Shown here one piece after another: positions 1 to 8,888 of a stretch of 64,000 nucleotides of DNA (positions are counted from its first letter, which is position 1; the number at the start of each line of letters is the position of its first letter). Source of the stretch: Mycolicibacterium setense. Lineage in GTDB: Bacteria; Actinomycetota; Actinomycetes; Mycobacteriales; Mycobacteriaceae. The translations under genes were made by a program, and so were the position numbers. Where the stretch lies: NCBI RefSeq assembly GCF_000805385.1, contig NZ_JTJW01000001.1:62001-126000 (forward strand). The letters run 5' to 3'. The notes beneath the pieces were generated by a model, which was given only the letters and a program-made list of their open reading frames with translations, had not been told where the DNA came from and did no database searches.

Positions 1-478
1 TCGGCGCCGTCGCCGGACCGCCCGCCGCGGTGTGAAGCCTCAACGCCGTCTTGGCATCCGCCACGCCGCCGTCGTAACCGCGGGTGAAATCCGACGGCGT
101 CGGCCATCCCGGCTTGCCGAACTGATAGCAGCTGACGACCTGTAGGCCCGCCGCCTGCAGCCGATCAGCGTAGTCCCGGGTGACCGGCTTGAAATCGAAC
201 GTGGCTCCCGGTCGCAGCTCGGACACATAGACCAGCGCACCGCCGAAGCCCGCGGACTTCAGCTGCTCGGGTTGAACCAACCGGTCGGCGAAATCGACGA
301 TTTGCAGCCCGTCGGCCTCGGCTGACGGTGTTCCGACCGACGTGGCCAGCGCGCCCGGTACGGCCAATGCCGGGGCGAACAGCGCGGCATACCTGAGTAC
401 TTCACGCCGCGAAGCGGATCGCGTCACGGACCGAAGCGTATCCGCGGTGCACTCGGGTTGGTAAGGCTTTCGGGCCAT
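1..478 (-). CDS. DUF1906 (Rv2525c-like) secreted glycoside-hydrolase-like protein, partial
   Basis: The reading frame enters from the left edge and its N-terminus lies at 478 (ATG; a GTG at 427 is an alternative start). The N-terminus carries a twin-arginine motif SRREVLR followed by a hydrophobic Ala/Leu stretch and an Ala-rich cleavage region, so Tat export is expected. The mature part reads VDFADRLVQPEQLKSAGFGG, then YVSELRPGATFDFKP, then GKPGWPTPSDFTRGYDGG. It lines up along its length with the complete protein at 19624-20391, which identifies the family (DUF1906, TIM-barrel, Rv2525c in M. tuberculosis). The C-terminal half is outside the window. It is divergent from the flavin-fold protein at 501. 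Catalytic activity of the family is inferred, not proven. Confidence 0.8.
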   Translation of the reverse strand, partial: MARKPYQPECTADTLRSVTRSASRREVLRYAALFAPALAVPGALATSVGTPSAEADGLQIVDFADRLVQPEQLKSAGFGGALVYVSELRPGATFDFKPVTRDYADRLQAAGLQVVSCYQFGKPGWPTPSDFTRGYDGGVADAKTALRLHTAAGGPATAP

Positions 479-500
479 CCCATCATGGTTGAATGTGCGC

Positions 501-1022
501 ATGACGGACGAGGATCGGTCCGTGCTCGATGACGAGATGTGGGCGGCGATCAGAGATGTCGTCGGCCGGGCCAAGAAGTCGACCATGCACTGTGCGATCG
601 CCTCGATCGCCCCTGACGGCGGACCTCACATCACGCCGGTCGGAACGATATTCCTCCGCGAGGATCACACCGGCTTCTATTTCGACGAGTACACCAGCGC
701 ACTGGCCCGCAATGTCGATCACGACCCCAGGGTGTGCGTGATGGCGGTCGACAGTGGCCGTCTGTTCTGGCTTCGCTCACTTCTGACGGGCCGTTTCATC
801 GCGCCGCCCGCAGTGCGGCTGTACGGCACCGTCGGTGCCCTGCGGCCCGCAACGTCACCCGAGCTCGACCAGGTGCGGCAGAGCGTCCGCGCAACGCAAA
901 GGCTGAAGGGAGGCAAGATGCTCTGGTCCGGATTCAGCCAGGTCCGCGATATCACCTTCACCGGATTCCGGCCGGTGCGCTATCCCGTGATGATGGGGCA
1001 CCTCTGGCAGGGCGTTTCCTGA
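501..1022 (+). CDS. pyridoxamine 5'-phosphate oxidase-fold (FMN/F420-binding split-barrel) protein
   Basis: This is a 173-residue protein with the split-barrel pattern: an N-terminal helix, then IASIAPDGGPHITPVGTIF, then a GFYFDEYTSALARNVDHDPR stretch and VCVMAVDSG. That is the usual layout of the flavin- or F420-binding PPOX-like family. Substrate is unknown. I chose ATG 501; in-frame TTG 489 and GTG 495 are possible. It is divergent from the DUF1906 gene, only about 20 bp away, and convergent with the TetR gene at 1041. It has no signal peptide, so it is probably cytoplasmic. Confidence 0.65.
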   Translation: MTDEDRSVLDDEMWAAIRDVVGRAKKSTMHCAIASIAPDGGPHITPVGTIFLREDHTGFYFDEYTSALARNVDHDPRVCVMAVDSGRLFWLRSLLTGRFIAPPAVRLYGTVGALRPATSPELDQVRQSVRATQRLKGGKMLWSGFSQVRDITFTGFRPVRYPVMMGHLWQGVS

Positions 1023-1040
1023 CAGGTCCCTTGGCCAGTG

Positions 1041-1715
1041 TCAGGCCGCCGAACCCGCTCGGGCCAGTGTTTCGATGTCGGGCAGTGGCAGCTGACAGAT
1101 GCGGTGCGCTTCGTCCGCAGCCATCCCGAGCATCTTGAGGACGTGTTCGGTGACGGCGTCCGCCGCTTCGGCATCGTCGCGGCCGGGTTCGTCGTGGAGT
1201 AGTTGGCCCAAACCGAGCAGCGCACCGCCTACGACTGCCATCGCCAACGTCAGATCCTGAACGTGGAAACGACCCGCGTCGATGCCCGCGCTGACGTCGC
1301 GACGAGCCCTCGGCGCCACACCTTTGTCGGAGGAAAGCAGGGCCAGCCCAGTGGACAACAGGACCTTGCTCTCCTGCGGACGCCGGCGGAACAACCTTCC
1401 GGTCAGGCGGAAGCTGCACGCGAACGCCTCCGCCGGATCGTCCAGCGACTTGGTGAGTTCGTCCAGCAATGCACCGTGGGCGTCGAGCACCTCGGTCAAT
1501 GCTGCGTCGAACAACTGCTCCTTGCTGTCGAAGTGGTTGTAGAACGACCCCATCCCGACGTCGGCCGCCTGGGTGATCTCCAGGACCGGGACATTGAGTT
1601 TCCCTGCAGCGATGAAGGACATGGCGGCCGAGATCAACGCCGCTCGCGTGCGCTCCTTGCGCCGCGACGAGCGATTGCGCGGTTTCCCCTGTTCATCTAC
1701 GGGTTGCGAGGTCAT
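1041..1715 (-). CDS. TetR-family transcriptional regulator of the adjacent catabolic operon
   Basis: The protein has 224 residues. The N-terminal helix-turn-helix includes RTRAALISAAMSFIAAG, then VLEITQAADVGMGSFYNHF, the classical TetR recognition helix ending in YNHF. The C-terminal part is a helical ligand-binding domain. I chose ATG 1715 because an AAGGGA ribosome binding site precedes it; a longer frame to 1862 would run through the intergenic region. It is divergent from the operon starting at 1841, and the 125-bp gap contains a perfect 14-bp palindrome. Control of that operon, with release by an aromatic substrate or its CoA ester, is inference from this layout. Confidence 0.85.
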   Translation of the reverse strand: MTSQPVDEQGKPRNRSSRRKERTRAALISAAMSFIAAGKLNVPVLEITQAADVGMGSFYNHFDSKEQLFDAALTEVLDAHGALLDELTKSLDDPAEAFACSFRLTGRLFRRRPQESKVLLSTGLALLSSDKGVAPRARRDVSAGIDAGRFHVQDLTLAMAVVGGALLGLGQLLHDEPGRDDAEAADAVTEHVLKMLGMAADEAHRICQLPLPDIETLARAGSAA

Positions 1716-1804
1716 GTCACGTCCCTTCTTGCTCGCCAAGAATAACGCGATCCTCATTGTTGAGGAATTCGTCAGAAAAGGTTGACTGAGGATAACCTCG
1801 TATG

Positions 1805-1818
1805 TGACGATTTCGTCA
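1805..1818. promoter_or_regulatory. candidate TetR operator, perfect 14-bp palindrome
   Basis: The sequence TGACGATTTCGTCA is a perfect inverted repeat with 6-bp arms. It lies 23 bp upstream of the GTG at 1841, in the divergent gap between the TetR gene and the operon. A second copy of TTCGTCAG occurs about 45 bp upstream near 1769, and GAGG-ATAA-CCTC lies between them. Binding by the neighbouring TetR protein is inferred from position only. Confidence 0.5.
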
Positions 1819-1840
1819 GTTCTAGTGAAGGGCGGCGTAC

Positions 1841-2977
1841 GTGACAGACACCGTTGGCGCACACCAAGGCCTGCACAGTGAGCACGGCGCCGTCGCCGGT
1901 GAGCATCTGGGCCGCAGCCGCAATCCGGTTATCAAGGTCCACGACATCGCCTGGCTGGAATTCGAGAAGCCCGACCTCGTCCGCGCCGAGGCCTTCGCGC
2001 ATGCCTTCGGATTCGCCACCGTGGGTTGTTCCGACGATCAGTTGCGGTTCCGCGGCACCGACGCTGCCGCGCCGTGCCTGATGGTGCGCAAGGGGCAGCG
2101 CTCGCGATTCACCGGCGTCACGTTCAGCGCACAGGACGAGGTCGACGTGCTCCGGCTGGCCGGCGCACTCGGGGCGTCGACCCGGGCTCTACCCGACGGC
2201 ATCGGCGGGATTGCGGTCGACCTCGTCGACCCCAGCGGTGTCCCGGTGCGCGTGGCCGCGGGCATTCACGCCTTGCCGCCGCTGCCACCGCAACCCCCGC
2301 GCACATTGAACGTCGGTCGAGAACTGGTGCGCATCAACGAAACTCAGCGTCCGGCGCGGATCCCGGCCAGAGTCCATCGGCTCGGCCACGTCGTGCTGCA
2401 GAGCACCAGGTACGTCGAGGCGCTGAACTGGTACCTGGACAACCTCGGCATGATCGTCAGCGACTTCCTGTACTTCCCCGGCCAACGCGACCAGGGCCCG
2501 ACGATGAGTTTCATTCGATGCGACCGTGGTGGCACTCCCACCGACCATCACACCCTGGCCATCGCTCTCGGGCCCCGCAACCGATACGTGCACTCCGCCT
2601 ACCAGGTGGCCGACCTCGACGCGCTGGCCGCCGGGGGCGAATACCTGCGGGAGCGTGGCTACCAGCGATCATGGGGAATCGGCCGCCACATCCAGGGCAG
2701 CCAGATCTTCGACTACTGGCGCGATCCGGACGGCTTCCTCGTCGAGCACTTCACCGACGGCGACATGTTCGACAACACGCTCGAACCCGGCTGGGCCGCA
2801 TTCACCGCGTCCGGCCTCGCGCAATGGGGACCGCCCGTGACCAAAGACTTCCTCGGCATGGCGCCCGGTCGCGAGTCACTCGACGAACTCCGCTCGATGC
2901 TGGCCGCGGTCCGAGACCCGGACAACGAATTCACCCTGACCCGCCTCGGCGGCCTCCTGAAAGTAGCCAGCTCATGA
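1841..2977 (+). CDS. VOC-superfamily extradiol ring-cleavage dioxygenase-like protein
   Basis: The protein has 378 residues with two vicinal-oxygen-chelate modules, as in type I extradiol dioxygenases (BphC/HsaC group). The C-terminal module keeps a 2-His-1-carboxylate iron set: His in RLGHVVLQ, His in DHHTLAIAL and Glu in LVEHFTDGD. The family opens catechols next to the diol using Fe(II) and O2. It is longer than the usual 290-300 residues, with an N-terminal extension of about 35 residues. Start is GTG 1841, preceded by GAAGGG. It is first in the operon and overlaps the FAH gene by 4 bp. The flavin hydroxylase and hydrolase next to it fit a meta-cleavage route; the substrate is unknown. 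Confidence 0.75.
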   Translation: MTDTVGAHQGLHSEHGAVAGEHLGRSRNPVIKVHDIAWLEFEKPDLVRAEAFAHAFGFATVGCSDDQLRFRGTDAAAPCLMVRKGQRSRFTGVTFSAQDEVDVLRLAGALGASTRALPDGIGGIAVDLVDPSGVPVRVAAGIHALPPLPPQPPRTLNVGRELVRINETQRPARIPARVHRLGHVVLQSTRYVEALNWYLDNLGMIVSDFLYFPGQRDQGPTMSFIRCDRGGTPTDHHTLAIALGPRNRYVHSAYQVADLDALAAGGEYLRERGYQRSWGIGRHIQGSQIFDYWRDPDGFLVEHFTDGDMFDNTLEPGWAAFTASGLAQWGPPVTKDFLGMAPGRESLDELRSMLAAVRDPDNEFTLTRLGGLLKVASS

Positions 2978-3912
2978 CCACGACCATTCTGCGGACCGTC
3001 GACGCCTGGTATGTCCAGACCGACACCGGCGCGGTGAGGATCGACACCTCCGCGACCACCACCGGCGAGTTGCTGGGCGACCGCGCCGCGATCGACACCG
3101 CCTGCCGCGGCACCGGCGATGTCGCGGTCGAATCCCTTGAGCTCGCGTCACCGGTGACCGCGCCGTGCCGCGTCGTGGCTCAGATGACCAACTACGTCTC
3201 CCACGTCAAAGACTCCGGAATGAACCCCGCGACCATCCCATTGACGTTCTTCCGCAAGACATCCGGTTCGATCAACGGACCGAGCGCAGACATCGTCAAG
3301 CCGTCGCACGTCCGCTTCATGGACTACGAAGTGGAGATCGGTCTGGTCATCGGCAAGGAACTCGCCGTCGGCACCGAGGTCACCGAGGCGAACCTCGCCG
3401 AGTACATCGCCGGGCTCGTCGTCACCAACGACATCTCCGCCCGCGACATCCAGCTGCCGAAAACCCAGTTCTACGAGGCGAAGTCGTATCCGACGTTCAC
3501 TCCGGTGGGCCCCGCCCTGGTGCTGCTCGACGCCGACGAGCTACAGCGCTTCGGCGAGCTGCGTCTACAGCTGAGTGTCAACGGAGACGTACGTCAGAAC
3601 TCCACGGTCTCGGGCGACATGATCTACCGGCCGCTGCGCGCGCTGCAAGAGCTCACCCGGTTCCAGCGGATGGACGTCGGCGACCTGGTCCTCACCGGCA
3701 CGCCTGCCGGCACGGCGCTCACCGCACCCCCGAAACCCATCGAGATCATCGGGTCGCTGTTGCCGCCCGCGGTGAAGTGGAAGGCCTTCTTCAAGAGTCA
3801 GTCGAAGAACGCGAAGTACCTGCGGGAGGGCGACGTCGTCGAAGCGAGTGTCGCCACCGACGACAAGACGATCGACCTCGGCGCCCAGCGCTCCGTGGTG
3901 CGATACGCGTGA
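2974..3912 (+). CDS. fumarylacetoacetate hydrolase (FAH) family protein
   Basis: The protein has 312 residues. The FAH fold is shown by MDYEVEIGLVIGKEL (metal-binding Glu residues), VTNDISARDIQ (Asp) and the closing LVLTGTPAGTAL. Family members hydrolyse C-C bonds, or decarboxylate or hydrate ring-fission products, with Mg2+ or Mn2+. ATG 2974 overlaps the preceding stop codon (ATGA), so translation is coupled. In this operon it is the natural candidate to process the product of the extradiol enzyme. The segment near the C-terminus around PPAVKWKAFFKSQSKNAK is longer than I expect for the family and might affect specificity. Confidence 0.85.
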   Translation: MTTTILRTVDAWYVQTDTGAVRIDTSATTTGELLGDRAAIDTACRGTGDVAVESLELASPVTAPCRVVAQMTNYVSHVKDSGMNPATIPLTFFRKTSGSINGPSADIVKPSHVRFMDYEVEIGLVIGKELAVGTEVTEANLAEYIAGLVVTNDISARDIQLPKTQFYEAKSYPTFTPVGPALVLLDADELQRFGELRLQLSVNGDVRQNSTVSGDMIYRPLRALQELTRFQRMDVGDLVLTGTPAGTALTAPPKPIEIIGSLLPPAVKWKAFFKSQSKNAKYLREGDVVEASVATDDKTIDLGAQRSVVRYA

Positions 3913-5471
3913 CCGCGGCCGTTCCCGACCGCTCAACGGTGGTCATCGTCGGCGCCGGGCCCACCGGTGTCACCGTCGCCACGCTGCTCGCCCAGTACGG
4001 TGTCGACACGCTGATCCTCGACCGCTGGGCGCAGGTATATCCGCAACCACGCGCGGTCCACATGGACGACGAGATCGTCCGCACCTTCGCCCGCCTGGGT
4101 GTTGCAGACCAGATCGCCGCGATCTCTCGGCCTGCACTGGGATTGCGCCTGCTCGACGACTCCATGAATGTGCTCGCTGAGTTCACCCGCGACACCGGGC
4201 TGAGCCGCAACGGATTTCCCCAAGCCAATATGTTCGACCAACCGGAGCTCGAAGCTCTCCTGCGGTCCAATCTCGAGCGATACCAGAGCGCGGAACTCCG
4301 GGGCGACGCCGAGGTCATCGACATCGAGAACGTCGCGGATCGCGTCCGCGTCGCCTACACCGACCGCGTCACCGGCACCGAACACGCCGTCGACGCCGAG
4401 TACGTCCTGGGATGCGACGGCGCCAACAGCCTGGTGCGCACCCGAATCGGTTCCTGCATGGACGATCTCGAATTCGAGCAGCGCTGGCTGGTCATCGATG
4501 TCGCGACGTCTACCGATCTGCACCAGTGGGAGGGCGTCCACCAGGTTTGCGACCCAGTCAGGGCTGGCACCTACATGCGAATCGGTGCGACACGCTACCG
4601 CTGGGAGTTCCGGCTCCTGGACGGCGAGACCAGCGCGGAGTTCGACACACTGGACAAAGTGCGGCCGCTGATCGAGCCCTGGGTCCGGAGCGCTGCCGCG
4701 GTTGACCTGCATCTGGTGCGGGTGACTGAGTACACCTTCCGCGCCCAACTTGCCGAACGCTGGCGGCGGGGACGTGTCTTCCTCCTCGGCGACGCCGCCC
4801 ACCTCACGCCACCGTTCATCGGGCAGGGCCTGGGCGCAGGCGTGCGCGATGCGATGAACCTGGCCTGGAAACTCGCCGGTGTCCTGCGTGGCACCCTGGG
4901 CCAGGATGTGTTGGACACTTATGAGCAAGAGCGAAAACCACACGCGCGTCAGCTGATCCGGCTGGCGCTCGGTGTCGGTCACGCGATGACTGCGGGCGGC
5001 GATCTGGGCAACCTCGTCCGGCGAGTCCTGCTCCCGCAATTGCACCGGTTGCCCGGCCTGAATGCCAGGGTCATCGACAGCAGGACTCCACGGCTCCACC
5101 GTTCCCGGCTGGTTCTCAAGTCAAGGGCACCAGGGAATCTTGCGGGCACGCTGTGTCCGAACCCGGAGGTCGCCGAAGGTCACCGGCTTGACGCGAAACT
5201 CGGGGCCGGCTTTGCGATCGTCACCACCATCGCGCCAGGTCCGGAGCAGCAGACGCTCATCGCTCAGCGCGGAGCCGCCCTCCACGTCGCCGCACCAGGC
5301 TCCGAACTGGCGCGATGGCTACATCGCGGCCGCGCGACAGCCGCGATCGTCCGGCCCGACCGGACCGTCATGAAGGCGGGACGAGACATCGGCGCCCTGT
5401 GCACCGTGCTTCCCACATTCCATTGCGTTGCCCCGACTCAGCCCACCGGCAGAATGAGGCCCGGCCGATGA
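3909..5471 (+). CDS. FAD-dependent aromatic hydroxylase (PF01494, MhpA-like)
   Basis: The protein has 520 residues. The N-terminus has the FAD dinucleotide-binding motif VVIVGAGPTG, and a second FAD motif GDAAHLTPPFIGQGLGAG lies near residue 295, followed by AMNLAWKL. This is the class A flavoprotein monooxygenase pattern; relatives hydroxylate phenols to catechols using NAD(P)H and O2. The C-terminal 120 residues form the thioredoxin-like tail seen in 3-(3-hydroxyphenyl)propionate and resorcinol hydroxylases. GTG 3909 overlaps the FAH stop codon (GTGA). It probably makes the diol that the dioxygenase at 1841 opens. Confidence 0.85.
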   Translation: MTAAVPDRSTVVIVGAGPTGVTVATLLAQYGVDTLILDRWAQVYPQPRAVHMDDEIVRTFARLGVADQIAAISRPALGLRLLDDSMNVLAEFTRDTGLSRNGFPQANMFDQPELEALLRSNLERYQSAELRGDAEVIDIENVADRVRVAYTDRVTGTEHAVDAEYVLGCDGANSLVRTRIGSCMDDLEFEQRWLVIDVATSTDLHQWEGVHQVCDPVRAGTYMRIGATRYRWEFRLLDGETSAEFDTLDKVRPLIEPWVRSAAAVDLHLVRVTEYTFRAQLAERWRRGRVFLLGDAAHLTPPFIGQGLGAGVRDAMNLAWKLAGVLRGTLGQDVLDTYEQERKPHARQLIRLALGVGHAMTAGGDLGNLVRRVLLPQLHRLPGLNARVIDSRTPRLHRSRLVLKSRAPGNLAGTLCPNPEVAEGHRLDAKLGAGFAIVTTIAPGPEQQTLIAQRGAALHVAAPGSELARWLHRGRATAAIVRPDRTVMKAGRDIGALCTVLPTFHCVAPTQPTGRMRPGR

Positions 5472-6673
5472 CCAAGACGCACAGCGGTATTCCCGCATAC
5501 CGTCAGGACCTCTACAGCACCGAAGCCATCATCGACCCATACCCCCACTACGCCCGGTTGCGCGAACTCGGCCCCGTGGTCTGGTTACCGCGGCAACGTG
5601 CCTACGCACTGCCCCGCTACACCGAATGCAAGGCCGTCCTTCGCGACGACCAGACATTCATCTCGGGCAAGGGTGTCGCGCTCAACCCGTTCATCAACCG
5701 CCTCTCCCGAGGGACGACCCTCAACAGCGACGGCGGTGAACACGACGAACGCCGCAAGCTCGTCGCGCACCGGATGCTGCCGCGCGCCCTGCGGGCAATC
5801 AGCAGCAGTGTCGACGCACAAGCCGCATCCGTGGTCGACGCCGCGGTGGCCAACGGGGCGATCGACGGCGTTGCCGACGTCGCGACGGCGTTGCCCATGG
5901 CGGTGGTGCCCGATCTCGTCGGCTGGCCACGCGACCAACGAGACCACCTGTTGCCGTGGGCCGGAGCCACGTTCGACGTTCTCGGGCCCTTCAACAAGCA
6001 CTCGCTCAGAGCGATGCCCGGCGCGATGCAGATGCTGCGCTTCGCACGCAAGGTTGTCCGCAAACGGGCCATGCTCGAAGGCAGTCTGGGTCATGACGTG
6101 CTCCTCGCCGCCGACGGCGGCAAGCTCTCCCATGCCGAATGCCCGCCGCTGATGGTCGACTACATCGCGCCGTCGCTGGACACCACCATCAGCGCCATCT
6201 CCAACGCGCTTTACCTGTTCGGAGCCCATCCAGGGCAGTGGCAGCTGCTTCGTGACGACCCGACGTTGGTTCCCAACGCGGTCAACGAGGTGATCCGATT
6301 CGAATCGCCGTTGCGGGCCTTTTCACGAAAAGTTCTGCACGACACCGAAATCGCGGGGACGCCGGTCGTCGCAGGCGCCCGCGTGCTCGTTCTCTACGCC
6401 TCCGCCAACCGCGACGAACGTGAATGGGTCGACCCCGAGACCTTCGATATACGGCGCGACGCGACCCGTCACCTCGGATTCGGACAGGGCGCCCATGCCT
6501 GCGCCGGCCAGAGCCTGGCACGCCTTGAGACGAGCGCGATGCTGCACGCGCTCATCGAGCGAGTGGAACGGATCGAGCTGACCGGCACCCCGACCTGGGC
6601 AATCAACAACATCATTCGCCGCCACAAGCGGCTGCCGCTGAGGCTTCATCGCGTCTCGGCCGGCAGTCGGTAA
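5468..6673 (+). CDS. cytochrome P450
   Basis: The protein has 401 residues, the normal length for a soluble bacterial P450. The heme-thiolate loop is FGQGAHACAG with Cys in place, and EVIR provides the ExxR pair. The I-helix reads PSLDTT where the common form is (A/G)Gx(D/E)T(T/S): the acid and Thr are kept but the Gly is replaced by Ser, which may alter the oxygen pocket. ATG 5468 overlaps the preceding stop codon by 4 bp. No ferredoxin gene is adjacent, so electrons must come from elsewhere. It is the last gene of the coupled operon and probably starts or diversifies oxidation of the same substrate. Confidence 0.9.
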   Translation: MTKTHSGIPAYRQDLYSTEAIIDPYPHYARLRELGPVVWLPRQRAYALPRYTECKAVLRDDQTFISGKGVALNPFINRLSRGTTLNSDGGEHDERRKLVAHRMLPRALRAISSSVDAQAASVVDAAVANGAIDGVADVATALPMAVVPDLVGWPRDQRDHLLPWAGATFDVLGPFNKHSLRAMPGAMQMLRFARKVVRKRAMLEGSLGHDVLLAADGGKLSHAECPPLMVDYIAPSLDTTISAISNALYLFGAHPGQWQLLRDDPTLVPNAVNEVIRFESPLRAFSRKVLHDTEIAGTPVVAGARVLVLYASANRDEREWVDPETFDIRRDATRHLGFGQGAHACAGQSLARLETSAMLHALIERVERIELTGTPTWAINNIIRRHKRLPLRLHRVSAGSR

Positions 6674-6753
6674 CCCCTGGCGGGTTGACCTGCGGATGAT
6701 CACAGTCGGCGAAACAGGCGCGGATCGAGGTCAGATGAACCAGAATGGCTAGT

Positions 6754-6777
6754 CGCAGCTAACTGCCGCAGCTAACT
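6754..6777. repeat. 11-bp direct repeat upstream of the SRPBCC-FadD gene
   Basis: CGCAGCTAACT occurs at 6754-6764 and again at 6767-6777, a 13-bp period, in the 126-bp gap between the P450 gene and the start at 6800. Its position suggests a regulatory element or a small slippage duplication. I see no clear promoter in the gap. Confidence 0.5.
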
Positions 6778-6799
6778 AAGGACACCTGGCAGAACCACC

Positions 6800-8881
6800 G
6801 TGGCACGAGAAGTGATCGCCGTCGACACAACGCTCGATCACCCATGCCCCGATGTCTGGCCCGTCCTTGCGGCAGCTGAGCTCTACCCGCGGTTCTTTCG
6901 CGGCATCGGTTCGTGCGAGCAGGCCGCCGGCGATCCGCACCTGTTCGAGGTGCGGCTGTCCACCTCCCGCGGTGCCGTCGTGGTCCTCGAGATGCGCCGG
7001 ACGGTCCGCCTCTCGGGCACGGAACTGCGTCTCGATGCGACGCAGACAGGCCGCTGTTTCGCCTCGATTCGGCTGACCCCTGAAGGGCGTGGCGCTCGGA
7101 TCGCACTGAGGATCTTCGCGGTCGGCACGCTCCACCCCGATATCGCAAAAGCCAGCGACAACGCCATCGAGAGCTGGATCCGCGAAGGGCTCCAGCGAAT
7201 CTCGGACTACCTGTCGGGTGAGCCGTCCGCGCAACTGGTCAACATGGGTGACGGGCGCTCACTGCAACTCAACGTCCTGAAGACCATGATCACCAGCGGT
7301 GTGGTCCGCGCGTCTCGGCCCGATCGCGGTCTTCGCCAACTCAATTCACTCGCCAAATGGGGATTCACGCTCGCCGGCGGCCTCGCCGCCGCTGCCGCGC
7401 GCGCACCCCGGACCACCGCGTCGATCGACGGATACGGGACATCGACCTACGCCGACATGGCCGAACGCACCACACAATTGGCCTCGGGCCTCGCGGTCAT
7501 CGGTTTCACCAGCGACAGCACGTTCGCGGTCCTCGCCCGCAATCATTCGGCGATGGTCGAGTGCATGGTGGCCACGAGCAAGTTGGGTGCCGACCTGGTG
7601 TTGCTCAACACCGGCCTTGCCGCCCGCGCGATCGAAGAGATCGTCAACCGGCACAGTGTCGACGCCATATTCGTAGACGGCGACTTCGAATCCGAGGTGC
7701 GGTATGTCGCCGCAGATATCCCGCGAATCTCCATACACGCCAATTCGTCTACGCCGCAGCGTCGCTCGGTGGACGATCTCATTTCCACGGGCACCGGCGC
7801 CGCACCGGTGGCGCCACCGAAACAACCCGGCAAGCTGGTAGCTCTCACCTCGGGCACCACCGGCACCCCCAAGGGGGCCCGACGGCCCACGCCACCCGGC
7901 TTCGGTGCCATCGCCGCGATGCTGTCGCGCATGCCGCTACGTCACGGCGAAGTGATGCTGCTGTGCGCGCCGCTGTTCCACACCTGGGGTCTGGCCGCAC
8001 TGCAGGTGAGCACCCCGCTGCTCGCGACGGTGGTGCTGACGGAACGGTTCGACGCCGAAGAATGCCTCAAAGCCATTGAGCGCCACCGCTGCACCGTGGT
8101 GATCCTGGTGCCGGTGATGTTGCAGCGCATTCTCGAGCTGCCTGCCGCCGTGATCAAGCGATACGACACCTCGTCGCTGAAGGTGGTCGCCAGCAGCGGG
8201 TCGCCGATTCCGGGCACGGCCGTCACCAAATTCATGGAGATCTTCGGCGACGTCCTCTACAACTTCTACGGGTCCACCGAGGTGTCCTGGGCGACCATCG
8301 CCGATCCCGCCGACCTCCGCGTCGCCCCCACCACAGCGGGCCGGCCACCCCTGGGTACCCGCGTCGCCATTCTCGACGAGCGCGGCCGCATCGCCCCCGT
8401 CGGGGCCGTCGGGCGCATCTTCGTCGGCAACGACATGCTCTTCGACGGCTACACCAATGCGAAATCGCCTGCCGTCGAAGACAGGCTGATGGACACCGGC
8501 GATCTCGGGTACCTCGACGGCAGTGGACGTCTCTTCGTCGCCGGGCGTGACGACGACATGATCATCTCGGGCGGCGAGAACGTCTTTCCACGCCCGGTCG
8601 AAGAAGCCATCGCCGTGCTGCCCCAGGTCGCCGACGTGGCGGTGGTCGGCGTTCCGGATCCAGAATTCGGCCAGCGCCTGGCCGCATTCGTCGTCCGCAC
8701 CGAAGGATCGTCACTCGACGAGGACACCGTCAAGAACTACGTCCGGAACCGCTTGAGCCGCTTCTCGATTCCGCGTGACGTCACCTTCGTCGATCAGCTG
8801 CCCCGCACCGCCACGGGCAAGGTCTTGAAGCGCCACCTGATCGAGGGCCAGTTCGGTGTGGAAATGGGCTGGCCCGGCTAG
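6800..8881 (+). CDS. SRPBCC domain fused to an acyl-CoA synthetase (FadD-like)
   Basis: The protein has 693 residues in two parts. Residues 1 to about 150 look like a START/SRPBCC ligand-binding domain (VIAVDTTLDHPCPDVWPVLA, YPRFFRGIG, then a long C-terminal helix AIESWIREGLQRISDYL). The rest is an ANL-superfamily adenylating enzyme with LTSGTTGTPKGA (ATP loop), NFYGSTEVSW, DTGDLGYLDG, GRDDDMIISGGENV and the C-terminal catalytic Lys in RTATGKVLKR. It should activate a carboxylic acid to its CoA thioester through an acyl-adenylate. Start GTG 6800 has only a distant AAGGA. It follows the oxygenase operon, so CoA activation of a substrate or ring-cleavage product is plausible. Confidence 0.85.
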   Translation: MAREVIAVDTTLDHPCPDVWPVLAAAELYPRFFRGIGSCEQAAGDPHLFEVRLSTSRGAVVVLEMRRTVRLSGTELRLDATQTGRCFASIRLTPEGRGARIALRIFAVGTLHPDIAKASDNAIESWIREGLQRISDYLSGEPSAQLVNMGDGRSLQLNVLKTMITSGVVRASRPDRGLRQLNSLAKWGFTLAGGLAAAAARAPRTTASIDGYGTSTYADMAERTTQLASGLAVIGFTSDSTFAVLARNHSAMVECMVATSKLGADLVLLNTGLAARAIEEIVNRHSVDAIFVDGDFESEVRYVAADIPRISIHANSSTPQRRSVDDLISTGTGAAPVAPPKQPGKLVALTSGTTGTPKGARRPTPPGFGAIAAMLSRMPLRHGEVMLLCAPLFHTWGLAALQVSTPLLATVVLTERFDAEECLKAIERHRCTVVILVPVMLQRILELPAAVIKRYDTSSLKVVASSGSPIPGTAVTKFMEIFGDVLYNFYGSTEVSWATIADPADLRVAPTTAGRPPLGTRVAILDERGRIAPVGAVGRIFVGNDMLFDGYTNAKSPAVEDRLMDTGDLGYLDGSGRLFVAGRDDDMIISGGENVFPRPVEEAIAVLPQVADVAVVGVPDPEFGQRLAAFVVRTEGSSLDEDTVKNYVRNRLSRFSIPRDVTFVDQLPRTATGKVLKRHLIEGQFGVEMGWPG

Positions 8882-8888
8882 TTGGCGC

